The notes under the pieces are model-generated. The model saw only the letters and a list, made by a program, of their open reading frames with translations, ran no database searches and was not told the origin of the DNA. A stretch of DNA of 5,405 nt from Planctomycetaceae bacterium. GTDB taxonomy: Bacteria > Planctomycetota > Planctomycetia > Planctomycetales > Planctomycetaceae. This document shows positions 1 through 5,405 of this stretch, in pieces. The translations under genes and the position numbers were made by a program. Positions within the stretch are counted from its first letter, which is position 1; every line of letters begins with the position of its first letter. The stretch is taken from NCBI GenBank assembly GCA_020426065.1, contig JAGQQT010000308.1, forward strand, positions 1 through 5,405. Direction: 5' to 3'.

Positions 1-123
1 ATCAATAAAGATTCATTTCTCGAAACGATCATATCGGGCCGTCAGTGGGAATGCTACAATTCGCCCCTCGTGTTCGGGGTGAAGGAGATGATCAGCCCCG
101 AATCCAAACTGGACTGTGAATGA
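1..123 (+). CDS. 3' end of an unidentified upstream gene (partial)
   Basis: The first reading frame is open from the window edge for 40 codons and stops with TGA at 121-123. Its C-terminal residues read ...LVFGVKEMISPESKLDCE. The stop overlaps an ATG at 120-122 in the ATGA arrangement often seen in bacterial operons, and kdsB follows on the same strand. That context, rather than any recognised motif, is the reason for the call. The second frame is also open to a TGA at 80-82, so it is not certain which frame is coding. No family can be assigned from so short a tail. If real, the gene is probably co-transcribed with kdsB. Confidence 0.45.
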   Translation: MNKDSFLETIISGRQWECYNSPLVFGVKEMISPESKLDCE

Positions 124-125
124 CT

Positions 126-131
126 GGAGAG
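126..131 (+). promoter_or_regulatory. Ribosome binding site deciding the kdsB start
   Basis: GGAGAG lies here; its GGAG core ends 8 nt before the ATG at 138. No comparable purine-rich site precedes the alternative ATG at 120, which could still be used by coupling because it overlaps the upstream stop. Confidence 0.5.
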
Positions 132-137
132 AAGCTG

Positions 138-917
138 ATGGCTGGCTCGGCAATTGGAATGATTCCCGCTCGACTGGAGTCGAGCAGGCTGCCGCGAAAA
201 CTGGTACTGACTGAAACCGGCAAGCCTCTCATTCAACATACCTGGGAAGCGGCAAGGCAAGCCCAGTCCCTTTCGGAACTGTATATCGCGACCGACAGCG
301 AAGAAATCGCTGAAACCTGTCGTAGATTTGGAGCCCAGGTCTGCATGACCGGACCTTGTGCAAATGGGACAGAGCGACTCGCAAAGGCCATGACGCTCCA
401 GAATCTGAGCGCAGAACTGGTGGTCAACATCCAGGGAGATGAGCCGGAAATTGATCCGAATCAGATCGATCAGGTCGTGCAACTTCTTGAACAGCGTCCC
501 GATTGTGAAATGGCCACACTTGCCAATCCGATCCGATCTGTGGAGCAGGTGCTCAATCCTTCCTGTGTGAAAGTCGTTTGTGCGTCAGATGGGCTGGCAC
601 TGTATTTCAGCAGGTCGCCGATACCATATTCCCGAGACCGTACGGTCGAGCAGATTTTCGCCGACATCAGGCCGGGGCAAAGTCCTCCCTGGATGCAGCA
701 CATCGGGCTGTATGCGTATCGAGCCGCGTTTCTGCAGGCGTTTGTCGCCATGCCACCCGGCAAACTGGAGCAGCTTGAGCAGCTTGAACAACTCCGGGCG
801 CTGCAGGCAGGGGCCAGGATCGTCGTGTTGCCAGTTTCCTCTTATGGAAGTGGAATTGATACTCCGGCAGACTATGCGGCATTTGTTACCCGTTATGCTG
901 CGAAGCATCAGGCTTGA
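138..917 (+). CDS. kdsB: 3-deoxy-manno-octulosonate cytidylyltransferase (CMP-Kdo synthetase)
   Basis: This cytoplasmic enzyme joins CTP and Kdo to give CMP-Kdo and pyrophosphate, activating the sugar for transfer to lipid A. From the ATG at 138 the protein has 259 residues, close to the usual 245-260. The family signature is complete. It has the nucleotide-binding IPARxxSSRLPRK (residues 9-21), ATDSEEI (51-57), NGTERLAKA (76-84), NIQGDEP with metal-binding Asp101 (97-103), ALYFSRSPIPYSRD (154-167), HIGLYAYR (188-195), LEQLRAL (216-222) and GIDTPAD with Asp241 (239-245). An ATG at 120 would add six residues and overlap the upstream stop. I prefer 138 because of its Shine-Dalgarno sequence and because it leaves a short lead into the first beta strand. 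The LEQ triplet near 210-218 matches the normal family length and is not an expansion. The gene implies a Kdo-containing outer membrane. Confidence 0.96.
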   Translation: MAGSAIGMIPARLESSRLPRKLVLTETGKPLIQHTWEAARQAQSLSELYIATDSEEIAETCRRFGAQVCMTGPCANGTERLAKAMTLQNLSAELVVNIQGDEPEIDPNQIDQVVQLLEQRPDCEMATLANPIRSVEQVLNPSCVKVVCASDGLALYFSRSPIPYSRDRTVEQIFADIRPGQSPPWMQHIGLYAYRAAFLQAFVAMPPGKLEQLEQLEQLRALQAGARIVVLPVSSYGSGIDTPADYAAFVTRYAAKHQA

Positions 918-941
918 ATGGCTGTTTACACCGGTTGATTT

Positions 942-1487
942 TCAGCAGCCGAACTCAGCACAAGACAGCATGTTTTGTTCGAGGTCGAGAAGTTGCTGTT
1001 TGAGCTGAATACCACGGGGAGCGGTGAATCCGGTCAGCATGCCTCCCGCTCCCACAACCCGATGGCAGGGAACAATCAGGGGCAGGGGGTTGCGTGAGAG
1101 GGCTCCACCAACCGCCCTGGCAGCCTGCGGTCGACCACAGGCAGCGGCAATTTCACCGTACGTTTTCAGCTCACCGACCGGGATCTGGCGTACCTTTTTC
1201 AAGACCTGCTGCTGAAATTGTGTCAGAGGAGCCAACTGAATCTGCAGGTCGAGAAACAGATCCGGTTCCCCTTCCAGGAATGCGGTAATCCGCTCGCGGA
1301 TTTTTTGCAGTTCAGCAGAGTCTGATGAGGCTAGTCCTGTTTCCTCCGAACGTCTCCTTAATTCCTGCCAGACCAGATCCGGCGATTCGCAGCCGATCAC
1401 GAGATGGTGTAATCGTGATGAGCGACTGAGAAGGCCACACCAGCCGATGGTCGTGTCAAATACAAGTGCTTCGGAGGGAACGGTCAT
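942..1487 (-). CDS. ogt: Methylated-DNA--protein-cysteine methyltransferase
   Basis: This suicide DNA-repair protein moves the alkyl group from O6-alkylguanine (and O4-alkylthymine) to its own cysteine. The 181-residue form has a divergent N-terminal domain (about 1-85) and a clear C-terminal catalytic domain (about 87-172). Visible in the latter are the start motif TQFQQQVL, TYGEIA with Tyr110, QAARAVGGAL with the base-flipping Arg124, NP with Asn133, and the active site PCHRV with acceptor Cys141 and His142. LTGF and LLDLE with Glu170 complete the Cys-His-Glu network. I chose the ATG at 1487-1485 because AAGGAAG precedes it by 8 nt. An in-frame GTG at 1529 would add 14 residues but has no ribosome site. 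There is no Ada-type regulatory domain, so this is the stand-alone Ogt/MGMT form; the symbol is by family, since ogt and adaB names are used interchangeably. It converges on kdsB and diverges from the unknown gene at 1674. Confidence 0.94.
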   Translation of the reverse strand: MTVPSEALVFDTTIGWCGLLSRSSRLHHLVIGCESPDLVWQELRRRSEETGLASSDSAELQKIRERITAFLEGEPDLFLDLQIQLAPLTQFQQQVLKKVRQIPVGELKTYGEIAAACGRPQAARAVGGALSRNPLPLIVPCHRVVGAGGMLTGFTAPRGIQLKQQLLDLEQNMLSCAEFGC

Positions 1488-1495
1488 ACCGATTG

Positions 1496-1502
1496 CTTCC
1501 TT
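1496..1502 (-). promoter_or_regulatory. Ribosome binding site deciding the ogt start
   Basis: Read on the minus strand this is AAGGAAG, separated by 8 nt from the ATG at 1487-1485. It favours that start over the upstream GTG at 1529. Confidence 0.5.
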
Positions 1503-1530
1503 ATTCACGCCCTTGAGAAAAACCACCACT

Positions 1531-1559
1531 TTGACCGAACTGCGGGCCGGGGATATGAT
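1531..1559 (+). promoter_or_regulatory. Sigma-70-type promoter for the unknown gene at 1674
   Basis: The sequence shows TTGACC at 1531-1536 (5 of 6 matches to TTGACA) and TATGAT at 1554-1559 (5 of 6 matches to TATAAT) with an optimal 17-bp spacer. Transcription would begin near 1566, giving a leader of about 108 nt before the ATG at 1674. The reverse complement of the -10 region reads TATCAT, which could serve ogt, but no good -35 lies at the proper distance on that strand. The divergent position and hexamer match support the call; it is untested. Confidence 0.55.
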
Positions 1560-1571
1560 ACCTGCCGAATG

Positions 1572-1600
1572 GCATTGTCGTTTTTGGGCCTGGACAATGC
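1572..1600. repeat. Perfect 8-bp inverted repeat just after the promoter (operator or leader hairpin)
   Basis: GCATTGTC at 1572-1579 and its exact reverse complement GACAATGC at 1593-1600 are separated by 13 bp. The half-site centres are 21 bp apart, or two helical turns, which would let a dimeric repressor meet both halves on one face of the DNA. The dyad begins about 6 bp after the predicted transcription start, a typical place for an operator. It could instead fold as an RNA hairpin with a 13-nt loop in the leader. No U-tract follows, so it is not an intrinsic terminator. The inference of regulation rests only on symmetry and position. Confidence 0.45.
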
Positions 1601-1673
1601 AACTTCACAGGAATTCTGCTGAAATGTCGGGGCAGGGCAGATCCCCTCTCAGGTTTAGAAACGGATCCGAAAC

Positions 1674-2420
1674 ATGTCATCTCTCTACGGTATCCTGTGT
1701 GATGATTTTTTCATCAACATGAATCTGAACACGGAGATGACACTCCCTTCGGAACGGGATACGGTGCTGAACTTTTTTGAACGGATCCAGAAAACCTATC
1801 CTTCCATGCGGAATTTTTATTCTCGTGAGAATGGGGATTTCATCCTGGAAGAGGACAAGGACCAGGAGACTCACCGCTGGATTTCGATTGAGCAGCGACG
1901 GATCTGCAGTGGTTGCGTCAATCCTCCTTCGATTCAGTGGGCTCTGGATCAACATTTGACCGTGCTGCAACTCGTGCCATACATGCTCTCCGTCAGCCCG
2001 CTCGATTGTGAAGCCCTCGATTATATGGTCGGCTTCGACTTTGCGTATCGGGGAAATCATGATGGACTGGTGGCCGAGGTGTTTGGAGGTGGCCCGCTGG
2101 CCAGTGCACTGAAAGAGATCCCCGAAGCGGTTCCTCTCAACTTTGAACCTTCGATGACGGTGGCGCTGGATGAATCCTGCCGGCGTCAGGCGCGATTAAT
2201 GGTCGAAACCCGGACCAGCGCCTACCAGGTTCGGCGACGCGATTTCCAGGAGGAGCCGATCAGTATTTACTTCACGCTTCGCCAGTATGGCAGCCTGCCA
2301 CCCGATACAACCTATGAGCAGACGCTGTCGGAACTGCAGGAAGTGAGCGAAGAGATTCTCCAGCAGTATGTCCTGGAGGGAGTCGTCCGCCCGCTCGCCC
2401 AGGCGATTTCCACGCAGTAA
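1674..2420 (+). CDS. Hypothetical protein of unknown function, 248 residues
   Basis: I do not recognise a characterised family. From memory the sequence resembles uncharacterised proteins in other planctomycetes, but this cannot be confirmed here. There is no signal peptide and no membrane segment, so a soluble cytoplasmic protein is likely. Visible stretches include RDTVLNFFERIQKTYPSM (28-45), an acidic, aromatic segment GDFILEEDKD (54-63), VSPLDCEALDYMVGFDFAYRG (107-127), an Arg-rich segment QVRRRD (185-190) followed by a probable beta strand ISIYFTLRQYG (196-206), and an amphipathic C-terminal helix from about 214 to 246. Composition and codon use match the neighbouring genes, which argues for a resident gene. 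The ATG at 1674 has no Shine-Dalgarno sequence; in-frame ATGs at 1719 and 1737 are alternatives with no better site. A strong promoter-like element at 1531-1559 and a dyad at 1572-1600 lie upstream, so it is probably transcribed alone. Confidence 0.85.
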   Translation: MSSLYGILCDDFFINMNLNTEMTLPSERDTVLNFFERIQKTYPSMRNFYSRENGDFILEEDKDQETHRWISIEQRRICSGCVNPPSIQWALDQHLTVLQLVPYMLSVSPLDCEALDYMVGFDFAYRGNHDGLVAEVFGGGPLASALKEIPEAVPLNFEPSMTVALDESCRRQARLMVETRTSAYQVRRRDFQEEPISIYFTLRQYGSLPPDTTYEQTLSELQEVSEEILQQYVLEGVVRPLAQAISTQ

Positions 2421-2486
2421 TCGCATTTCGCGTTCCCAGCCCAGTGTTTTCGCTACTTGAGTGCTGGAATTCAGCGGATATCGCGC

Positions 2487-2512
2487 CTCCCAAACCGGCA
2501 GGTTTGGGGGAG
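2487..2512 (+). terminator. GC-rich hairpin after the unknown gene (possible terminator lacking a U-tract)
   Basis: CCCAAACC at 2489-2496 pairs perfectly with GGTTTGGG at 2501-2508 around a GGCA tetraloop. The flanking CT and AG can extend the stem past a two-G bulge. It lies about 67 bp past the stop at 2420 and upstream of the sucC promoter candidate, where a transcript end is expected. No run of U follows, so it does not meet the intrinsic-terminator pattern and may only protect a 3' end. Confidence 0.35.
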
Positions 2513-2536
2513 AACCATTCTGGGAGGGTCGGTATG

Positions 2537-2565
2537 TGGAAACCATTTCAGAGGTCCACTATGAT
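2537..2565 (+). promoter_or_regulatory. Candidate promoter for sucC
   Basis: TGGAAA at 2537-2542 (4 of 6 matches) and TATGAT at 2560-2565 (5 of 6) are 17 bp apart. Initiation near 2572 would give a leader of about 119 nt before the sucC ATG. The -10 hexamer is the same as that of the promoter at 1531-1559, and the -35 is weaker. Confidence 0.4.
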
Positions 2566-2584
2566 CCGGTCTGACGGGATGGCT

Positions 2585-2604
2585 CCGGAAGGGGGCTTCC
2601 CCGG
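2585..2604 (+). other. Hairpin in the presumed sucC leader
   Basis: GGAAG at 2587-2591 pairs with CTTCC at 2596-2600 around a GGGG loop, and CC at 2585-2586 can pair with GG at 2603-2604 past a two-C bulge. It would lie about 13 nt into the transcript if the promoter at 2537-2565 is used. I recognise no known riboswitch; it may be chance structure in GC-rich DNA. Confidence 0.28.
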
Positions 2605-2675
2605 TTCTGTCAATGCAGCGCTCATCTCATTGGTGACAGATTTACTGTCCGGTGAATGAACGATTTATCCCACGC

Positions 2676-2680
2676 AGGAA
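2676..2680 (+). promoter_or_regulatory. Ribosome binding site supporting the sucC start at 2691
   Basis: AGGAA ends 10 nt before the ATG at 2691. An in-frame ATG at 2652 would add 13 residues not found in the family, whose members begin M-x-x-HEYQ. Confidence 0.5.
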
Positions 2681-2690
2681 ATACCGAGCG

Positions 2691-3875
2691 ATGAAGATTC
2701 ATGAGTATCAGGGCAAGGAGTTGTTTCGCGGTTTTGGTGTCCCGGTTCCCCGCGGAATCGTTGCCAAAACACCAGAGGACGCCGCGAAAGCCTACCAGGA
2801 ACTGGGAAGTTCGCTGGCGGTAGTGAAATCCCAGATCCATGCCGGAGGCCGGGGAAAAGGAACTTTCAAAGAGCATCCCCAACAGCATGGTGTGGTGCTG
2901 GTTCGCTCTGCCGAAGAGGCCGCCGATAACGCCAAGCGGATGCTCGGCCAGACACTGGTTACCATTCAAACAGGGCCGGAAGGCAAGCAGGTCAACACCC
3001 TGTTTGTGGAAGAAGGACTGGATATCGCCCGTGAGCTTTACCTGGGAATCGTGATCGACCGGGAAACACATTGCCCGGTGCTGATCATGTCTTCGGAAGG
3101 GGGAATGGAAATTGAAGTGGTGGCTGAGAAATCTCCAGAGAAAATTCTCCGGGAGCATTTCGAAGCCGATCTCGGCCTGATGCCCTATCAGGCCCGTAAT
3201 ATGGCATTTGCTCTGGGCTTGGAAGGTCCGGCAATCCGCTCCGCTGAAAAGTTTCTGCCAGCCATTTGCCGCTTTTTTGTCGACAGCGACTGCAGCATGG
3301 CCGAAATCAACCCGCTGATCGTCACCGGGAATGGAGAACTGGTCGCACTCGATGCGAAAGTCACCTTTGACGACAATGCCATGTTCCGCCACAAGAAGTT
3401 TTCGGAACTGCGGGATCTGACCGAAGAAGAACCCGCTGAAGTGAGTGCTCAGGAAGCAGGACTCAGCTACGTGAAACTGGATGGCAACATTGGCTGCCTG
3501 GTGAACGGAGCCGGGCTGGCTATGAGCACCATGGACCTGATCAAACTGCATGGTGGCGAGCCAGCCAACTTTCTCGATGTCGGTGGTGGAGCCAGTGTGG
3601 AAGCTGTGACCGAAGCATTCCGAATCATTCTGGCCGATCAGAATGTGAAAGCCGTGCTGGTTAACATCTTTGGCGGCATCATGAAGTGTGATGTCATCGT
3701 GGAAGCCCTGCTGACAGCTTATGACAAGGTCGGTTTCCATGTTCCACTGGTCGTGCGTCTCGAAGGGACGAACGTCGAGCTGGCTCGCAAGATGCTGGAG
3801 GATTCCGGCAAGCCGATCATCACCGCCAAGGATTTGACGGATGCGGCTCAAAAAGTTGTGGCAACCTTGAAATAG
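2691..3875 (+). CDS. sucC: Succinyl-CoA synthetase (ADP-forming) beta subunit
   Basis: This is the nucleotide-binding subunit of the cytoplasmic TCA-cycle enzyme that interconverts succinyl-CoA plus phosphate plus NDP with succinate plus CoA plus NTP. The protein has 394 residues, against 388 in E. coli. It begins [12 protein letters not shown] and has an N-terminal ATP-grasp domain with Lys46 and the AGGRGK loop (51-56). [15 protein letters not shown] spans 106-120. The Mg-binding residues are Asn207 in AEINPL and Asp221 in LDAK. The C-terminal CoA-ligase-like domain shows [13 protein letters not shown] (271-283), the glycine-rich FLDVGGGAS (294-302) and the phosphate-contacting [10 protein letters not shown] (325-334). 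Pro20 matches the E. coli position, which weakly favours ATP use. The catalytic histidine belongs to the alpha subunit, SucD, which normally follows directly. Here a sulfatase gene follows instead, so sucD must lie elsewhere. The gene probably has its own promoter in the upstream gap. Confidence 0.97.
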   Translation: MKIHEYQGKELFRGFGVPVPRGIVAKTPEDAAKAYQELGSSLAVVKSQIHAGGRGKGTFKEHPQQHGVVLVRSAEEAADNAKRMLGQTLVTIQTGPEGKQVNTLFVEEGLDIARELYLGIVIDRETHCPVLIMSSEGGMEIEVVAEKSPEKILREHFEADLGLMPYQARNMAFALGLEGPAIRSAEKFLPAICRFFVDSDCSMAEINPLIVTGNGELVALDAKVTFDDNAMFRHKKFSELRDLTEEEPAEVSAQEAGLSYVKLDGNIGCLVNGAGLAMSTMDLIKLHGGEPANFLDVGGGASVEAVTEAFRIILADQNVKAVLVNIFGGIMKCDVIVEALLTAYDKVGFHVPLVVRLEGTNVELARKMLEDSGKPIITAKDLTDAAQKVVATLK

Positions 3876-3904
3876 TTTTTTCATCAGTCGGCAGAGCCAG
3901 ATTC

Positions 3905-3910
3905 AGGGAG
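3905..3910 (+). promoter_or_regulatory. Ribosome binding site of the sulfatase gene
   Basis: AGGGAG ends 9 nt before the ATG at 3920, and the protein from that ATG starts with a typical signal peptide, so the start is well supported. Confidence 0.6.
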
Positions 3911-3919
3911 ACAATCGCT

Positions 3920-5405
3920 ATGAAAAGACATCTGACCATGATGTTGATGTTCGTTGCACTGTTTTCCACCTGCGCACAGGGAGCGGAGAAGCCAAATATC
4001 CTGTTCCTGTTTGCTGATGACTGGGGGAAATACGCGGGAGTCTATCGCGAGATCGAAGGTTCGGATGGACTCAATGCCGTTGTGCAGACTCCGGCAATTG
4101 ATCAGGTGGCAGCGGAAGGAGTCACGTTCACGAACGCGTTTGTGAATGCTCCCAGTTGTACGCCCTGCCGCAGTTCGCTGTTGTCCGGACAGTATTTTTT
4201 CCGCTGCGGGCGGGGAGCCATTCTTTCCGGAGCGGTGTGGGATTCCAGCATCCCAACCTATCCGCTCCTGCTGCAGCGGGACGGGTACCACATCGGGTAC
4301 ACCTATAAAGTATGGGGGCCGGGAACGCCGGCCAATGCCGGTTATGGCGGAGCACCCAACGGATATCATCAGGCAGGAAGCTCCTTTAACGGATTCAGTC
4401 AGCGGGCTACAAAACTGGTTTCCGAGGGGAAATCTGTGGAGGATGCCAAGCAGATTCTGCTGGATGAAGTCCGCAAAAACTTTCAGTCCTTTCTGGACCA
4501 GTCTGAAAAAGGGGCTCCATTCTGTTACTGGTTTGGCCCGACCAACGTTCATCGGAAGTGGATTGCCGGATCTGGCAAGAAATTGTGGGGGATTGATCCG
4601 GATACACTCTCTGCCTACATGCCCCCATTTCTGCCGAATGTCCCTGTAGTTCGAGAAGACCTGGCTGATTATCTCGGAGAGACCGCTGCATTTGATGCCT
4701 CTGTTGGCGTCTTGCTGGAAGAGTTGAAGAGCAGGGGGGCCAGTGAGAACACGCTCGTTGTGATCAGTGGAGATCATGGTGCTCCGGGATTTCCGCGTGG
4801 GAAATGTAACCTGTACGATTTCGGGACGAACGTCTCCCTCGTCGCCCGCTGGCCGGGAAAAATTCCCGCTGGACGCGTCGTGACCGACTTTACAACCTTG
4901 ATGGATCTGGCACCGACCTTTCTGGATGCCGCTGGAGCAGAGATTCCTGATGTCATGACCGGACGCAGTCTGCTACCCGTGATGACCAGTCAAGAAGAAG
5001 GACGGATCGATCCGCAGCGGGACCATGTGATTACTGGTCGCGAACGGCACGTGGCTTCGGCCAGAGAAGGGTTTCTTCCCTATCCACAGCGGGCGCTTCG
5101 GACTGACAAATATCTGTATATCATCAACTTTGCTCCCGATCGTTATCCGATGGGAGATCCCGGCGGAGTGACGGTGGAATCCGCTCCCAGTCAGGATGAG
5201 TTGACCAATGAAACATTCGTCGCCTTCGCAGATCTGGATGCCAGTCCAACCAAGGCCTGGCTGGTCGAACATCGTCATGAAGAGCAGTGGCAGAGTTTTT
5301 ACGACTGGGCCTTCTCGAAAAGGCCACGTGAAGAACTGTATGTGCTCGCGTCCGATCCGCATCAGATGCAGAACCGGGCCGAAGATCCGGCTCTGGCCGA
5401 AGTCA
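3920..5405 (+). CDS. Secreted type I (formylglycine-dependent) sulfatase, C-terminus cut by the window edge
   Basis: It hydrolyses sulfate esters (or N-sulfates) on an unknown substrate, probably a sulfated polysaccharide. All 495 codons in the window are open. A signal peptide is clear: basic KRH, hydrophobic residues 5-16, cleavage probably near 19-22 (TCAQGA). The alkaline-phosphatase-fold core begins [12 protein letters not shown] with metal ligands Asp33 and Asp34. The formylglycine site is [12 protein letters not shown] (79-90), with Cys80 as the residue to be oxidised and Arg84. Further matches are Lys130 in [10 protein letters not shown], His211 in PTNVHRKW, Asp285-His286 in SGDHG and Lys295 in [12 protein letters not shown], followed by VARWPG. 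The ending [14 protein letters not shown] resembles the usual ELYDL..DP..x.N close of the fold, so few domains are likely missing. Residue 83 is Cys where the family usually has Ser, and Trp132 stands where many family members have His. By overall look it is nearest the heparan-N-sulfatase-like branch, a tentative view. It follows sucC by 44 bp with no clear promoter or terminator between. Confidence 0.94.
   Translation, partial: MKRHLTMMLMFVALFSTCAQGAEKPNILFLFADDWGKYAGVYREIEGSDGLNAVVQTPAIDQVAAEGVTFTNAFVNAPSCTPCRSSLLSGQYFFRCGRGAILSGAVWDSSIPTYPLLLQRDGYHIGYTYKVWGPGTPANAGYGGAPNGYHQAGSSFNGFSQRATKLVSEGKSVEDAKQILLDEVRKNFQSFLDQSEKGAPFCYWFGPTNVHRKWIAGSGKKLWGIDPDTLSAYMPPFLPNVPVVREDLADYLGETAAFDASVGVLLEELKSRGASENTLVVISGDHGAPGFPRGKCNLYDFGTNVSLVARWPGKIPAGRVVTDFTTLMDLAPTFLDAAGAEIPDVMTGRSLLPVMTSQEEGRIDPQRDHVITGRERHVASAREGFLPYPQRALRTDKYLYIINFAPDRYPMGDPGGVTVESAPSQDELTNETFVAFADLDASPTKAWLVEHRHEEQWQSFYDWAFSKRPREELYVLASDPHQMQNRAEDPALAEV

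Larger units (their letters stand above)
2421..2690. other. Intergenic region between the unknown gene and sucC
   Basis: I see no credible gene in this 270-bp gap. A 71-codon frame opening at a GTG at 2444 lacks a ribosome site and protein-like composition. The gap holds a GC-rich hairpin (2487-2512), a promoter candidate (2537-2565), a second hairpin (2585-2604) and a small GACAG/CTGTC stem with a 5-nt loop (2635-2649). It therefore probably ends one transcript and starts the sucC transcript with a leader of about 120 nt. Confidence 0.5.

Noticed and set aside
54..482. A 142-codon minus-strand frame opposite the start of kdsB
   Set aside because: It is codon-aligned with kdsB and has no protein-like pattern; it is a shadow of the real gene.
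768..797. Three tandem Leu-Glu-Gln codon repeats in kdsB, a possible repeat expansion
   Set aside because: Compared with remembered KdsB sequences, the spacing from the PP motif to LEQLRAL is unchanged, so nothing has been inserted.
1662..1669. Palindrome CGGATCCG flanked by GAAAC on both sides, just before the ATG at 1674
   Set aside because: It is a short perfect palindrome with no loop, containing a common 6-bp site. GGATCC recurs nearby by chance inside the gene, and nothing else suggests a function.
1447..1722. A 91-codon plus-strand frame across the ogt start and the divergent promoter
   Set aside because: It overlaps the 5' end of ogt, the promoter, the dyad and the start of the next gene, and its composition is not protein-like.
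2444..2659. A 71-codon plus-strand frame in the gap before sucC
   Set aside because: It would start at a GTG with no ribosome site, runs through the hairpins and the promoter candidate, and has no protein-like character.
3855..3881. A small GTTG/CAAC stem and six T residues at the end of sucC, a possible terminator
   Set aside because: The stem has only four pairs and lies 10 nt before the T run, which is too weak and too far for an intrinsic terminator.
2622..3884. A 420-codon open frame on the minus strand covering all of sucC
   Set aside because: Its codons are the exact reverse complements of the sucC codons, so it stays open simply because sucC avoids TTA, CTA and TCA. The translation is rich in His, Gln, Phe and Cys and is not protein-like. 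The sense strand is an unmistakable SucC.
3884..4777. A 297-codon open frame on the minus strand opposite the sulfatase, and a similar one at 4973-5362
   Set aside because: Both are codon-aligned with the sulfatase on the opposite strand and arise from the same rarity of TTA, CTA and TCA. Neither shows a motif, and the sense strand carries a full set of sulfatase residues.

Overview
This window looks like a chromosomal segment from a planctomycete. That is an inference from gene content: a secreted type I sulfatase of a kind these bacteria carry in large numbers, a Kdo (lipopolysaccharide) gene, and a hypothetical protein that resembles, from memory, a family seen in Planctomycetes. Base composition is moderate, and the Leu codons TTA and CTA and the Ser codon TCA are rare in the coding frames. 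A genus cannot be named safely; something near Gimesia or Rubinisphaera would fit.

Layout. Positions 1-123 hold the probable 3' end of an upstream gene whose stop overlaps an ATG. kdsB (138-917, +) follows and makes CMP-Kdo for the outer membrane. A DNA-repair methyltransferase gene of the ogt/MGMT type (942-1487, -) converges on kdsB with only 24 bp between the stop codons. The divergent region 1488-1673 separates it from a 248-residue cytoplasmic protein of unknown function (1674-2420, +). This region carries a good sigma-70-type promoter (TTGACC, 17 bp, TATGAT) and, just past its start point, a perfect 8-bp dyad. The 270-bp gap 2421-2690 contains a hairpin after the unknown gene, a candidate promoter and a structured leader for the next gene. 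sucC (2691-3875, +) encodes the beta subunit of succinyl-CoA synthetase. A sulfatase gene with a signal peptide (3920 to the window end, +) follows 44 bp later and is cut off at its C-terminus.

The genes do not form one pathway. They are mostly housekeeping (envelope sugar activation, alkylation repair, TCA cycle) with one catabolic exported enzyme. I found no CRISPR, transposase, integrase, tRNA, rRNA or toxin-antitoxin signature, and no evidence for an undescribed multi-gene system. The points most worth a second look are the promoter plus dyad at 1531-1600, the unknown protein it drives, the absence of sucD next to sucC, and the altered active-site motifs of the sulfatase.
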